64,000 nucleotides of DNA from Streptomyces californicus (GCF_000717645.1 NZ_JNZZ01000015.1:108121-172120); one strand, 5' to 3'; shown: positions 50,626-59,963, counted from the first letter of the stretch. Made by a program: numbers and translations. Notes: generated by a model not told the origin, from the letters alone.

Positions 50626-52494
50626 TTGAGTACACAAACGCGTTGGCGCCGTGCCAGATCCTCCCGGACCGCCTCCCCGGGCAGACGGTCCAAGACCCTC
50701 GCGGGGGCCACGGCGCTCCTCGTGCCGCTGGCCGCCATGGTGGGTCTCGCGGCCCCGGCGGAGGCCGCGTCCTCCGCCACCGCCGTCTACACCAAGGCAT
50801 CCGACTGGGGCAGCGGCTTCGAGGGCAAGTGGACGGTGAAGAACACCGGCACCACCACGCTCTCCACCTGGAGCGTCGAGTGGGACTTCCCGGCGAACAC
50901 CAAGGTCACCTCCGCCTGGGACGCCACCGTCACCAACTCCGCGAACCACTGGACCGCCAAGAACCTCGGCTGGAACGGCACCCTGGCACCCGGCGCGTCC
51001 GTGTCCTTCGGTTTCAACGGCTCCGGCACCGGCACGCCCTCCGGCTGCAAGCTCAACGGCAACCCGTGCGACGGCGGCTCCACCAACCCCGGTGACAACG
51101 CCCCCTCCGCCCCCGGCAAGCCCACCGCGAGCGACGTCACCAACTCCTCGGCGAAGCTGTCCTGGGCACCCGCCACGGACGACAAGGGAATCAAGAACTA
51201 CGACGTCAAGCGCGACGGCGCCACGGTCGCGACCGTCACCGGCACCACGTACACCGATACCGGCCTGACGGCGGGCACGGACTACAGCTACTCCGTGGTG
51301 GCCCGCGACACCGCCGACCAGACCGGCCCGGCGTCGGCCGCCACGACCGTCCGCACCACCGGTAGCGGTGGCGGCGGCGAGAACCCCGGCGGCAACGGGA
51401 AGATCAACCTGGGCTACTTCACCAACTGGGGCTCCTACACGGCGAAGGACCTCGTGACCTCCGGCTCCGCCGAGAAGATCACGCACATCAACTACGCCTT
51501 CGGCAACGTGCAGAACGGCAAGTGCACCATCGGCGACGCGTACGAGGACTACCAGAAGTCCTACAGCGCCGCCCAGTCGGTCGACGGCAAGGCTGACGCT
51601 TCGGACCAGCCGCTGCGGGGCCACTTCAACCAGCTGCGCAAGCTGAAGGCCAAGTACCCGAACATCAAGGTCCTCTGGTCGTTCGGCGGCTGGACCTGGT
51701 CCGGCGGCTTCGGCCAGGCCGTCCAGAACCCCGCAGCCTTCGCCCAGTCCTGCTACGACCTGGTCGAGGACCCCCGCTGGGCCGATGTCTTCGACGGTAT
51801 CGACCTCGACTGGGAGTACCCCAACGCCTGCGGTCTCACCTGCGACACCAGCGGACCTGCCGCGTTCAAGAACATGATGCAGGCCATGCGGGCCAAGTTC
51901 GGTGCGAACAACCTCCTCACCGCGGCCATCACCGCCGACGGTTCCAACGGGGGCAAGATCGACGCCGCCGACTACGGAGGCGCCGCGCAGTACATCAACT
52001 GGTACGACGTGATGACGTACGACTTCTTCGGCGCCTGGGCAGCACAGGGCCCGACGGCCCCGCACTCCCCGCTGACCTCCTACCCGGGCATTCCCGCGCA
52101 GGGCTTCACCTCGGCCGACGCCATCGCCAAGCTGAAGGCCAAGGGCGTCCCGGCCTCCAAGCTGCTCCTGGGCATCGGCTTCTACGGCCGCGGCTGGACC
52201 GGCGTCACCCAGTCGGCCCCGGGCGGCACGGCGACAGGCCCGGCGGCCGGCGTCGAGCCCGGCAACCAGTACTACAAGGTCCTCAAGACGGCGTGCCCGG
52301 CCACCGGCACGGTCGGAGGCACGGCGTACGCCCACTGCGGGAAGGACTGGTGGAGCTACGACACTCCGGCGACCGTCGGCACCAAGATGGCGTGGGCCAA
52401 GAGCCAGGGCCTGGGCGGCGCGTTCTTCTGGGAGTTCAACGGTGACACGACGAACGGCGAACTGGTGACGGCCATCAGCAGCGGCCTGAAGTAG
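50626..52494 (+). CDS. Secreted GH18 chitinase with CBM2 and FnIII domains
   Basis: A 622-residue secreted endochitinase. A twin-Arg-like signal (TRWRRARSSRTASPGRRSK then TLAGATALLVPLAAMVGLA) ends near AEAASS. CBM2 (about 48-145) binds crystalline polysaccharide and has two Cys (GCKLNGNPCDG). An FnIII domain (about 160-250) follows, then GH18 (about 260-620) with the catalytic motif D390-G-I-D-L-D-W-E397, E397 being the acid. The start is TTG 50626, supported by GGAG 6 nt upstream and typical of Streptomyces chi genes. It follows the chi direct-repeat promoter. Confidence 0.95.
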   Translation: MSTQTRWRRARSSRTASPGRRSKTLAGATALLVPLAAMVGLAAPAEAASSATAVYTKASDWGSGFEGKWTVKNTGTTTLSTWSVEWDFPANTKVTSAWDATVTNSANHWTAKNLGWNGTLAPGASVSFGFNGSGTGTPSGCKLNGNPCDGGSTNPGDNAPSAPGKPTASDVTNSSAKLSWAPATDDKGIKNYDVKRDGATVATVTGTTYTDTGLTAGTDYSYSVVARDTADQTGPASAATTVRTTGSGGGGENPGGNGKINLGYFTNWGSYTAKDLVTSGSAEKITHINYAFGNVQNGKCTIGDAYEDYQKSYSAAQSVDGKADASDQPLRGHFNQLRKLKAKYPNIKVLWSFGGWTWSGGFGQAVQNPAAFAQSCYDLVEDPRWADVFDGIDLDWEYPNACGLTCDTSGPAAFKNMMQAMRAKFGANNLLTAAITADGSNGGKIDAADYGGAAQYINWYDVMTYDFFGAWAAQGPTAPHSPLTSYPGIPAQGFTSADAIAKLKAKGVPASKLLLGIGFYGRGWTGVTQSAPGGTATGPAAGVEPGNQYYKVLKTACPATGTVGGTAYAHCGKDWWSYDTPATVGTKMAWAKSQGLGGAFFWEFNGDTTNGELVTAISSGLK

Positions 52495-52509
52495 TCCCCG
52501 GACCATCCC

Positions 52510-52548
52510 CGTGCCCGCCCGCCCCACGAACAGGGGCGGGCGGGCACG
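52510..52548 (+). terminator. Chitinase terminator
   Basis: A perfect 16-bp inverted repeat (52510-52525 and 52533-52548) with a 7-nt loop, 15 bp after the chitinase stop. Confidence 0.88.
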
Positions 52549-53029
52549 ACACTGTCCGGGGCAGACGGAGCGGCGCGGCCTGAACGGCTCAGGCCCCAGC
52601 GACCCGCTGTTCCGCCCGCCGCTCAGAGCCTCTGCCCCTTCGACGAGGACGAGTCCGCTCGGACCAGTTCAGACAGGGGTCCGTCGACGAGCACTGCCCG
52701 TCGAGAAGGACAGCGGTAGCTGCGGTGTCCCGCCGGCCGATGGGGCGTAGGAGGAAGAGGGGCGCTGCCAGGAGCGCCGCCGGGCGCAGCGGGGTGAAGG
52801 CGCCAGCCGGGACGCTTCAGTGGATCATGCGGCACCTGCCGCAGCCCATCGGCAGTGGTGCAGGACGGCGCGAACCCGACGCCGATGATCTCTCGAATGC
52901 GCCGGGGATCGGCCAGTCCATGACCCGGCTCCCCCTGCGCGGGCAGCTTCGGTGGGGCGGGTCGAGATGCGGGTCCGGGATCGCGGGGCGACTGTAGATG
53001 GAGCGTCTACCTGCGTCGTCTGGAGAGTC
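52549..53029. other. Intergenic interval without recognisable genes
   Basis: About 480 bp. Short frames here are GC-rich noise and no motif, tRNA or conserved protein segment is seen. A small palindrome (GTAGA-N7-TCTAC) near 52993-53009 precedes the small membrane protein gene by about 20 bp. Confidence 0.5.
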
Positions 53030-53275
53030 ATGATCGTCAAGATGTTGCACGAGAAGGGTCTGAAGGCGGAGCACGCCTACACTGCGGCGTTCGCCTCGAT
53101 CGGCCTGTCCGTCGTCTCCTGGTGCGGATCGATGAAGGCCGAGGCCGCAGGCACCGCGCGTGCCGACCGGTGGGGCATCTTCGTCGGGGAGTGGGCCCCC
53201 ACCTTCTTCGCCCTCGGGCTCGCCCTGGCGAACTACGAACGCGACCACGACCTCCTCCACTCCCCCGCTCACTGA
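53030..53275 (+). CDS. Small membrane protein
   Basis: An 81-residue protein with GGAGAG directly upstream of ATG 53030. It has two hydrophobic stretches (about 17-32, AAFASIGLSVVSWCG; 54-68, WAPTFFALGLALANY) and a charged end (ERDHDLLHSPAH). No family recognised. It converges on the decarboxylase relic. Confidence 0.6.
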   Translation: MIVKMLHEKGLKAEHAYTAAFASIGLSVVSWCGSMKAEAAGTARADRWGIFVGEWAPTFFALGLALANYERDHDLLHSPAH

Positions 53276-53299
53276 TCGCACGCCGGGCCGGGCCGAATT

Positions 53300-53917
53300 C
53301 CGGCAGCCGCATGCCGCCGTCGAACTCGGCGGCGGGCGAAGGGAGCGATCAGCCACTTGTGGGGGGCGATGACGAGGGTCGTCCTGCTCGATTCCCGCGT
53401 AGCGGTCCCGGACGCTCGGGGCGAGGAGACCGGCACCCCCGTACGCGCCATCGACGTGGAGCCAGAGGTCGAAGTCACGGACCACGGCGGCGACTCCCGC
53501 GAGGTCGTCGATGATTCCAGCGTTGGCGGTACCAGCGGCCGCCACCCCGGTCACATGGGATGGGCCGGCGTCGGCGAGGAGCGCGGTGCGCAGTACAGGG
53601 CCGGTGATGCGGTGGCCCATGGTCGGCACCGCGAAGGGCTCGACGCCGATGATGCGCAGGGCGTCGCCGATGGACGAGTGGGCCTGGTCGGACAAGGCGA
53701 ACCGGACACAGTCGTACGGGCCGAGCCCCCGACGTCGTCGAGCCGTGTCGCGCGCGGTGACCAGGGCGGAGAGGTTCCCGGCCGAGCCGCCCGGGACGAA
53801 GCACCCGCCGGTCTCGGCCGGCATCCCGGCGAGCTCCGCGAGCAGGCGCAGCACCTGGTTGTCGGCAGCGATGGGTCGGCGCGGACCAGGTCCGCCGCCC
53901 GTAGTCCGCGCCGTCAC
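53300..53917 (-). pseudogene. Group II PLP decarboxylase remnant
   Basis: Minus-strand translation shows a PLP-dependent amino acid decarboxylase core: AELAGMPAETGGCFVPGGSA, ALSDQAHSSIGDALRI, GTANAGIIDDLAGVAAVV and LWLHVDGAYGG. The frame then shifts, and the lysine motif APHKWLIAPF appears in another frame. About 100 N-terminal and over 150 C-terminal residues expected for the DOPA/tyrosine/glutamate decarboxylase family are missing. The gene is truncated at both ends, frameshifted and certainly inactive. Confidence 0.85.
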
Positions 53918-54172
53918 GACGCGGCGCGGTCACCGACTTCTCAGAAGTGCGCGGCCACAGACGCACCACGCGTACCGCGCGCCTCTAACTCCATCTCGCC
54001 GAGCACCTGGAGGCGTACCTTCCACCTTCGGATGAGTCCGTCCCGGCGTCACACGAGCCCCACCGGTCATGCTCAGACCAATCCGTACGGCGAGCAGTCC
54101 CGAGTAGACGACATCAGCGACCGAACGAAGTTCCGGCCTCGCGCCGGAACTTCCGGAAGGGGATGTGTCCTC

Positions 54173-54994
54173 GTGACAGCCAGCCGTACAACTCGTTTCA
54201 CCGCCCTGCTCGTTCTGCCCGCCGCGCTCACTCTCGGGGTGGCCGTGCCCGCCCTGGCACATGAGGGGCACCCCGTCGGCACCACCAACGCGGTCGACGG
54301 CGACACGTATCAGATCGACCTGGAGCAGCTGAACGACTCCGGTGCCGGCGGCGCCGCCCTGGTCAGCCTCGACGGCGACAAACTGACCGTGAAGATCGAC
54401 GCGGAGGGACTCGTCCCCGGTCAGCCCCACGCCCAGCACATCCACGGCTCCACCGACGGCCACGACTTCCGCTGTCCCGACAAGAGCGCCGACAAGGACG
54501 GGGACGGCATCGTCACCACCGCCGAGGGGCTGCCGCAGTACGGGGACATCAACATCTCCTTGACCACCAAGGGCGACACGTCGAAGGACAGCGGCCTCGC
54601 GGTGGATCGGATGCCCGTCGCGGACAAGGACGGCAAGCTGACGTACTCCCGCACGATCACCGTCTCCCGGGACGTGGCGGACCACCTCAAGGACTTGCAC
54701 GTCGTCCAGCACGGAATCGACCGGAACGACGACGGGAAGTACGACTTCGGCGCGGGCAAGAGCGAACTCGACCCGAAGCTGCCCCAGGAGGCCACTGCCC
54801 CGGCCACCTGCGGCATGGTCAAGGGCGCAGCCGTCGGTTCCATGCCGGTGGGCGGCGTCGAGACCGGCGGCACCACCACGGAAGGCGTCGAATCGCCGGG
54901 GCTTCTCGCCGCGGGGGGCGTGGCCGCGCTCGCGGCCGGCGGTCTCTTCGCCGTACGCCGCCGTACCCGCACGGCCGACCGCGGTGGCAGCTGA
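54173..54994 (+). CDS. CHRD-domain surface protein, probable sortase substrate
   Basis: A 273-residue exported protein. The signal peptide (TRFTALLVLPAALTLGVAV) ends at PALAHEG. The next 180 residues resemble a CHRD domain (VSLDGDKLTVKIDAEGL, HAQHIHGSTDGHDF). The C-terminus is a sorting-signal-like tripartite end: VETG (229-232), a hydrophobic helix (about 246-262, GLLAAGGVAALAAGG), then RRRTRT. It lacks canonical LPXTG or LAXTG. The class F sortase gene starts 99 bp downstream. GTG 54173; a GGAAGGGG motif lies rather far upstream. Confidence 0.78.
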   Translation: MTASRTTRFTALLVLPAALTLGVAVPALAHEGHPVGTTNAVDGDTYQIDLEQLNDSGAGGAALVSLDGDKLTVKIDAEGLVPGQPHAQHIHGSTDGHDFRCPDKSADKDGDGIVTTAEGLPQYGDINISLTTKGDTSKDSGLAVDRMPVADKDGKLTYSRTITVSRDVADHLKDLHVVQHGIDRNDDGKYDFGAGKSELDPKLPQEATAPATCGMVKGAAVGSMPVGGVETGGTTTEGVESPGLLAAGGVAALAAGGLFAVRRRTRTADRGGS

Positions 54995-55093
54995 CCACCA
55001 GCCCCGTCCGACCGGCCGGCCCCAGGGGCGCTCTCCGGCCGGCCGACGAGTCCGAGGTTCCGCAACGGCAGTGAGCAGGGAAGGGAGAAGGCG

Positions 55094-55807
55094 ATGAACG
55101 GCAGCGAACCGAACGACGGGCCCCCGGGATCACAGGGGCGAAGGACGCTCGTGCTCACGGCCGCCATCACGGCACTGCTGCTGGCCGGCGGGCTGTTGCT
55201 GGGATGGGGAGTGGGCCGACAGCAACCCGCCCCGCCCGCCGCGAAGAACAAGGCCGGCGAATCCCGGGCCCCGGCCACGCGGACGCCTCTGTCGGACGGA
55301 GGCGCCTCCAGCCCCTCGGGAGGCGGACAGCGTACGGAGGCGCTGTCCGCCTCTCGCCCCCTGAGCATCACGATCCCCGCGATCGACGTGACCTCCCCCT
55401 TGGAGGATCTGGGCCTGGGCAAGAACAGAGCCATGGAGACACCCCGCGATCCGGACAAGGCCGGCTGGTACACACCCGGCCCGGCACCCGGCTCCGTGGG
55501 CCCTTCGGTGATAGCAGGTCACGTGACCTGGGACGGCGCTCCGGCGGTCTTCTTCAAGCTGACCGAACTCGACCCCGGTGACCGCATCGAGGTCCGGCGC
55601 GCCGACGGCCGGACCGCGGCCTTCACCGTCGACCGCACCGCCGTCTATCCCAAGGACGAGTTCCCCACCGTCGAGGTCTACCGCAACCTGGATCACTCCG
55701 GTCTCCGCCTCATCACCTGCGGCGGAGACTACTCCGCCTCCGACAGCCGGTACGCGGACAACGTGGTCGTCTACGCCACTCTCACCGACAGCACGGCTGG
55801 TAATTGA
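55094..55807 (+). CDS. Class F sortase
   Basis: A 237-residue membrane-anchored transpeptidase. The N-terminal helix (about 18-40) is followed by a Pro/Ser-rich linker and the sortase barrel (about 90-235). The catalytic triad is H143 (VIAGHVTW), C209 (LITCGG) and R219 (SRYADNVVVYA), the class F arrangement common in actinobacteria, whose substrates are mostly undefined. The adjacent CHRD protein is the natural candidate. ATG 55094 with AGGGAAGGGAGAAGG upstream. Confidence 0.92.
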   Translation: MNGSEPNDGPPGSQGRRTLVLTAAITALLLAGGLLLGWGVGRQQPAPPAAKNKAGESRAPATRTPLSDGGASSPSGGGQRTEALSASRPLSITIPAIDVTSPLEDLGLGKNRAMETPRDPDKAGWYTPGPAPGSVGPSVIAGHVTWDGAPAVFFKLTELDPGDRIEVRRADGRTAAFTVDRTAVYPKDEFPTVEVYRNLDHSGLRLITCGGDYSASDSRYADNVVVYATLTDSTAGN

Positions 55808-55815
55808 CCGATCCG

Positions 55816-55848
55816 TTGTGGGGCGCCCAGGAGAGTGGCGCCCCACAA
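55816..55848 (+). terminator. Sortase terminator
   Basis: A perfect 12-bp inverted repeat (55816-55827 and 55837-55848) with a 9-nt loop, immediately after the sortase stop. Confidence 0.85.
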
Positions 55849-56223
55849 CAGCCGTCCCCCGCGGGCCCTGCACCGCGGGGAGCGATCCGAGGTTCGCCGC
55901 AGCCGCCGGAGAACCTCGCATGTGCGGAGCCTCCTCCTGACATCCGCTCACATCGGGTATTCGTCACCCTCGGGGCGGCGGATTGGCCGGTTCCGGTACG
56001 ACACCCGGTCGGGCTGATTCCTGAGCGAATACGCTGGAGGAGACCTCGCCCGGGCGAGTCGGCCAAGACAAGAGGGGCATCCAAGATGCTGCTCGGGGGT
56101 ACACGGGCTCGCATGCACGGACAACACGCGCGTCCTACGAGCACTCTGTTCGGCTCCGCCCTGACCGCTCAGGAGGGCGCGGTCAGCCGTGACGCTCCAC
56201 GGCACTCTCGCCGGGGTCGGCCG
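55849..56223. other. Intergenic interval, no feature recognised
   Basis: About 375 bp after the sortase terminator. It contains upstream in-frame ATGs (56086, 56113) that could extend the next gene, but those codons show no family resemblance. Confidence 0.5.
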
Positions 56224-56592
56224 ATGGGCCGCTTGCGGCGTCGGCTCCTGGCCTACCGATCGATCGAGTTCCTGCCCTCCCGTGTACCCGGCGGTACCCG
56301 TCCGGACGAGGAATGCCTGCTCCTGGTCCACATCCGCAAGGTCGTCGGCCAGGTCCGCTACCGGCTCTGCGACCGTTGCGAACAAGGCGTCATCACCGAC
56401 GTCACCCTGGAGGAACGGTTCCGCAGCACCGGCCTGGGGACCCGCGCCCTGTCGCATCTGCGCTCCCGTCACCCAAGCGTCAAGTGGCGCAGCACCCTGA
56501 ACCTGCGCGCGACACGCGACCTCCTGCGCCGTATGTCCATCCCCGCAACCGCAGCGGCCGCCTGCCCGCACACCATGGAGCCGGACGTCTGA
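56224..56592 (+). CDS. GNAT-like conserved small protein
   Basis: A 122-residue basic protein. YRLCDRCEQGVITDVTLEER and FRSTGLGTRALSHLRSRHP (about 45-84) look like the acetyl-CoA-binding strand-helix of a minimal GNAT fold, with R-x-x-G-L-G-T-R as the pyrophosphate loop. The paired Cys (CDRC) recurs in similar Streptomyces proteins as I recall them. No substrate can be proposed. ATG 56224 is chosen from the onset of the conserved region; its Shine-Dalgarno is weak. Confidence 0.68.
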   Translation: MGRLRRRLLAYRSIEFLPSRVPGGTRPDEECLLLVHIRKVVGQVRYRLCDRCEQGVITDVTLEERFRSTGLGTRALSHLRSRHPSVKWRSTLNLRATRDLLRRMSIPATAAAACPHTMEPDV

Positions 56593-56995
56593 CGCCAGAG
56601 GCCCTGGGCGACCCGTTCCCACCTGCGGCGAGACCCCGGTGGCAGACGCGCTCGCGCGCCGGCGTGGGGGCTCCGATTGAACGAGTCCATCCGGGGAGAG
56701 GGCAGTTCGGCAGTCGAGAAACCCCGGCCACGGCGTGGGCTCCTCGGGTCCGGTCCGGCCCTTCGGACTTCGCAGGGATTCGCCGGCCGCCGGACAGCCC
56801 GTGCCCGAGAACTCAGGCTCGCGGCCCGGGGTCATGGCAGGTCTCCTGCCGCTCTGTGTACGGCGACGTCGCCTCCGCCTCGACCGGGAAGGCATACCCT
56901 CCCGTCCTTGACAGCTCATCGTGACGGCGCGTTGAGCTACTGTTGCCTCCGGGCAAATATGTCGGCGCCTGGGTGCGCGGTTGCGGGAGTGTGTG
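56593..56995. other. Intergenic interval upstream of the SpoIIE-type gene
   Basis: About 400 bp without a gene. TTGAGC (56932-56937) and AAATAT (56955-56960), 17 bp apart, could form a weak promoter for the downstream phosphatase. A TTGACA at 56908 lacks a partner -10. Confidence 0.35.
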
Positions 56996-58891
56996 ATGGC
57001 GGACTCTGACGGAGAGGCTTCGCTGTCGCGGCTGTGGGACGAGGGCCGGCTCGGTGGGCTGCGGGAGACGGGGCTGAGCGCGGCGTCGGATGCGGGGATG
57101 GAGCGGTTCGCCCGGCTGGCCGCTGAGCTGGTGGGCGTACCGGTGTCGTTGGTGTCGTTGGTGGAGCCGGCGCGGCAGGTGTTTCCGGGCATGGTGGGGC
57201 TGCCCGGTCCGTGGGCGGAGAGCCGGCAGACGCCGTTGACGCATTCGCTGTGCCGGCACGTGGTCGCCGAGGGCAGGCCCTTGGTACTGACCGACGCTCG
57301 CGAAGACGCTCGGACGGTCACGTCCCTCGCCATCCCGGACCTGGGCGTGGTCGGCTACGCGGGGATGCCGCTGACGGACAGTGACGGGCACGTTCTGGGG
57401 TCACTGTGCGCGATCGACACCGAGCCCCGGCGGTGGAGCGAGCGGGAGCTGGGGCTGCTGGAGGACTTGGCGGCCGCGTGCAGCGCGGAGCTGCGGCTGC
57501 GGATCGTCTCGCGCCAGCGCCAGGACGCCATGGACAAGGCGGAGACCATCACTCGCCGGTACCGGGGCGCGTTGGACCGCTCGCAGCTGCTGCTGAGTGC
57601 GGCCGACGCCCTGGCCGACACCACCGGTCTGGCCGAGGTCCGCCAGACCGTACGGGATCTGGTCACCAGCGACCTCAAGCCGGTCTACGTAGGGCTCGCC
57701 CTGGTGGAAAACGACTCGGCGGGCCGGTTGCGGCGCCTGATCGACGAGACCGGCGGCGCGCCCATGGAGCGCGAGTACGAGACGTACGACCTGGACTCCG
57801 GTTGGCCGACCGCCCGCGCGGCCCGGGAGAACCGCACCATCACCGTCACCGACGAGGCGGAACTGCGCCAGGACTACGCCCCCGAAGCCGTGGAGGCGTT
57901 CAACAGCCTGGGCCTGGCCAGCGCGGTGTGCGTACCGCTGCCCGGCACGGTGATCCCGCTGGGCACTCTGGTGCTGGGCTGGGACGAAGCCCACGAGATC
58001 GACATCGTCGAACAGGCACTCCTGAGGGCCCTGGCCGGTTACACGGCCCGCGCGGTCGAGCGGGCCCTGTTCGTGGAGAACCGGGTCTCGGCCGCACGGC
58101 AGATGCAGAGGGCCATGCTCACCGACCTTCCCGAGGTCGAAGGGGTCGAGCTGGCAGCGCTCTACCGGCCCGCCGCGGAGACCGACCTGGTCGGTGGGGA
58201 CTGGTACGACGCCTACCCGCTGCCGCCCGCCGACCAGGGCGGCGACGACTCCCCGGCTCCGGACGTACTGGCGGTCTCGATCGGCGACATCACCGGCCAC
58301 GACCTCGACGCCGCGACCCTGATGGGCCAGGTCCGCAGCATGCTCCGCCAAGCCGATCTCGACCACCCCGGCGGCGGCCCCGCCCGCACGGTCACCGCGT
58401 TCGAGCATGCGAACACCCGCCTGAACCTCGGAGCCAGCGGCACCCTCATCCACGCCCATCTGCGCCCCTGCCCTCCGCCGCGGGAAGGCGACTGGGAGCT
58501 GACCTGGACCAACGCCGGCCACCCTCCGCCCCTGATCGCCACACCCCACGCCCCGGGCCGGCGACTCCACGAACACGGAATGCTGCTGTTCCCCGGACTC
58601 GCCGGCCCCGAACGCACGGACAACCGGATCACGCTGCCCGCCGGCAGCGCCCTGCTCCTCTACACCGACGGCCTGGTCGAGCGCACCGGACAGACCATGA
58701 CCGAGGCCATCGACCTGACCGCACACCTTCTCACCGGCCACAGCGGCCGGCTGCTGCCCGAACTGCTGGACGCCATCATGGACGAGGTACCGGCGCCCGA
58801 CACCGGCGACGACATCGCCCTCCTCGCCGTGCGGATCCCCGCCACGCAACCGCCCCCCATCCAGGCGGGCGCCACCACCACCGAACGGTGA
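56996..58891 (+). CDS. GAF-GAF-SpoIIE serine phosphatase
   Basis: A 631-residue cytoplasmic signalling protein. The first GAF domain (about 20-170) includes the TPLTHSLCRHVV and VVGYAGMPL sensor positions. A coiled-coil link leads to a second GAF domain (about 195-360). The PP2C-type SpoIIE phosphatase domain (about 385-620) shows the metal-binding Asp residues in DLVGGDWYDAYP, VSIGDITGHDLDAA, LLLYTDGLVER and PDTGDDIALL. Such proteins dephosphorylate STAS anti-anti-sigma factors. A STAS-like gene follows 88 bp downstream. ATG 56996 with GGGAG about 6 nt upstream. Confidence 0.92.
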   Translation: MADSDGEASLSRLWDEGRLGGLRETGLSAASDAGMERFARLAAELVGVPVSLVSLVEPARQVFPGMVGLPGPWAESRQTPLTHSLCRHVVAEGRPLVLTDAREDARTVTSLAIPDLGVVGYAGMPLTDSDGHVLGSLCAIDTEPRRWSERELGLLEDLAAACSAELRLRIVSRQRQDAMDKAETITRRYRGALDRSQLLLSAADALADTTGLAEVRQTVRDLVTSDLKPVYVGLALVENDSAGRLRRLIDETGGAPMEREYETYDLDSGWPTARAARENRTITVTDEAELRQDYAPEAVEAFNSLGLASAVCVPLPGTVIPLGTLVLGWDEAHEIDIVEQALLRALAGYTARAVERALFVENRVSAARQMQRAMLTDLPEVEGVELAALYRPAAETDLVGGDWYDAYPLPPADQGGDDSPAPDVLAVSIGDITGHDLDAATLMGQVRSMLRQADLDHPGGGPARTVTAFEHANTRLNLGASGTLIHAHLRPCPPPREGDWELTWTNAGHPPPLIATPHAPGRRLHEHGMLLFPGLAGPERTDNRITLPAGSALLLYTDGLVERTGQTMTEAIDLTAHLLTGHSGRLLPELLDAIMDEVPAPDTGDDIALLAVRIPATQPPPIQAGATTTER

Positions 58892-58978
58892 AAGGGAGCC
58901 CGCGGCAGGAGGCACACCCCTCTGGCCACGGCAACCACCCGTGCCCGCCGCCCCGCCCGAGGCTGCCATCATGGACAC

Positions 58979-59335
58979 GTGCAGAGGAGAGACAGCGACC
59001 ACCACAGCCTGCGGATCCAGCACACCCTGTATCCGGCGGCCTACCTCCTGCGCCTGATCGGGGACACCCACCCGACGAGCCATGAGCTCGCGGCCGCCTT
59101 CCAGCACGCCGACGCGTGGGCGCTACCGCTCATCGTCGACCTCTCCGCGCTCGGCTTCGGCGACGAAGAACTCCTCCGGCGCCTCCTCCACGCCCACCGG
59201 ACCGGCCTCACCCTCATCGGCCCGATCAGCGACTCCTTCCAGCGCCGCCTCGACACCACCGGCGTCACCGACCTGTTCACCATCCGACCGACCCTGGACG
59301 CCGCCCTCGACTCCCCCGGGCGCGACCGGCGGTGA
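58979..59335 (+). CDS. Degenerate STAS-domain protein
   Basis: A 118-residue protein with a STAS/anti-sigma-antagonist-like fold: an N-terminal strand pair (SLRIQHTLYPAAYLLRLIGD), the phosphorylation-loop region LIVDLSALGFGDEELLRRLL (51-70), and the SDSFQRRLDTTGVTDLFTI end. In true antagonists the loop reads D-S-S; here it is D62-E63-E64, so the phospho-acceptor is replaced by acidic residues. It follows the SpoIIE-type phosphatase gene. GTG 58979; no good Shine-Dalgarno, so the start is uncertain. Confidence 0.68.
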   Translation: MQRRDSDHHSLRIQHTLYPAAYLLRLIGDTHPTSHELAAAFQHADAWALPLIVDLSALGFGDEELLRRLLHAHRTGLTLIGPISDSFQRRLDTTGVTDLFTIRPTLDAALDSPGRDRR

Positions 59336-59439
59336 CGATGCCCGAGGCGATCGCCAGGCCGGTTCCCGGATTACTGGCCGGTGGGGCAGGGGCCCCACGC
59401 AGCTGTGCCACGTCTGTCCGCCACCGCTGAAGCTCCGGG

Positions 59440-59853
59440 GCGGGTAGTGCGACATCGCGGCGGCGCGGCGGCGAGCGTGGCGTGGCGGCGTGGCGGCGAG
59501 CGAGCGTCGCGAAGATATCGTCTGCCCGTTTCTGAATGTGTCCGCCGCGCGGTGTGACGATGCGCCGGTCGGTGTGCTCGCGGGCCCGGGTGATGTGCGC
59601 TGCCGATTCGAGGCGATTCAGCAGCGCGGTGGCGGCACCCGTGGACATCGCTCGCTCAGCCGTGCCGGTGACAGGGAATGCCGCACTCCTGGGCGGCGGT
59701 GACCTCCAGGACCGCGGTCACGTTCGCGGAGTGCGGGCCCGGCCGGGCGGCGGAGCACCGACCGAGCTCGGCGCAGTGGCCGCCGTAGATCCTCAGTGAC
59801 TCCATCAGCCGCTCACGCCGCTCCGGGACGCCGTCACGCACCACGCCCTCCAT
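59440..59853 (-). pseudogene. Broken MarR-family regulator
   Basis: The first half reads from ATG 59853 (GGAGGAG upstream) and ends ANVTAVLEVTAAQECGIP, then stops after an apparent insertion. The winged-helix half continues in another frame from 59648: STGAATALLNRLESAAHITR, then AREHTDRRIV, the MarR wing. The C-terminal dimer helix is also unrecognisable. The halves cannot form one protein, so the repressor is probably lost. It is divergent from a DHA2 exporter, the usual MarR-target layout. Confidence 0.8.
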
Positions 59854-59899
59854 GCCTTCACGCCTCTCCTCCGCCACGCGCTCCGCACGGCTCTGCGCT

Positions 59900-59928
59900 T
59901 TGACAACCAACCGCCACTATTTTACCTT
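59900..59928 (+). promoter_or_regulatory. Promoter of the DHA2 exporter
   Basis: TTGACA (59900-59905), a 17-bp spacer, and TACCTT (59923-59928). Transcription would start near 59935, about 30 nt before ATG 59964. It is the best sigma-70-type (HrdB-like) consensus in the window. Confidence 0.75.
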
Positions 59929-59948
59929 CACTGTGGAGCTATTTCACC
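59917..59948 (+). promoter_or_regulatory. Candidate operator direct repeats
   Basis: CTATTTTACC (59917-59926) and CTATTTCACC (59939-59948), 22 bp apart, overlap the -10 and the leader. They are positioned as a repressor site for the neighbouring broken MarR regulator. Confidence 0.4.
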
Positions 59949-59963
59949 ACGGAGGTATTTGGT

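Noticed and set aside
54129..54149. Inverted repeat GTTCCGGC-N5-GCCGGAAC upstream of the CHRD gene as an operator or riboswitch
   Set aside because: The 8-bp palindrome is real, but there is no further support for a regulator or RNA family, so it was not listed as a feature.
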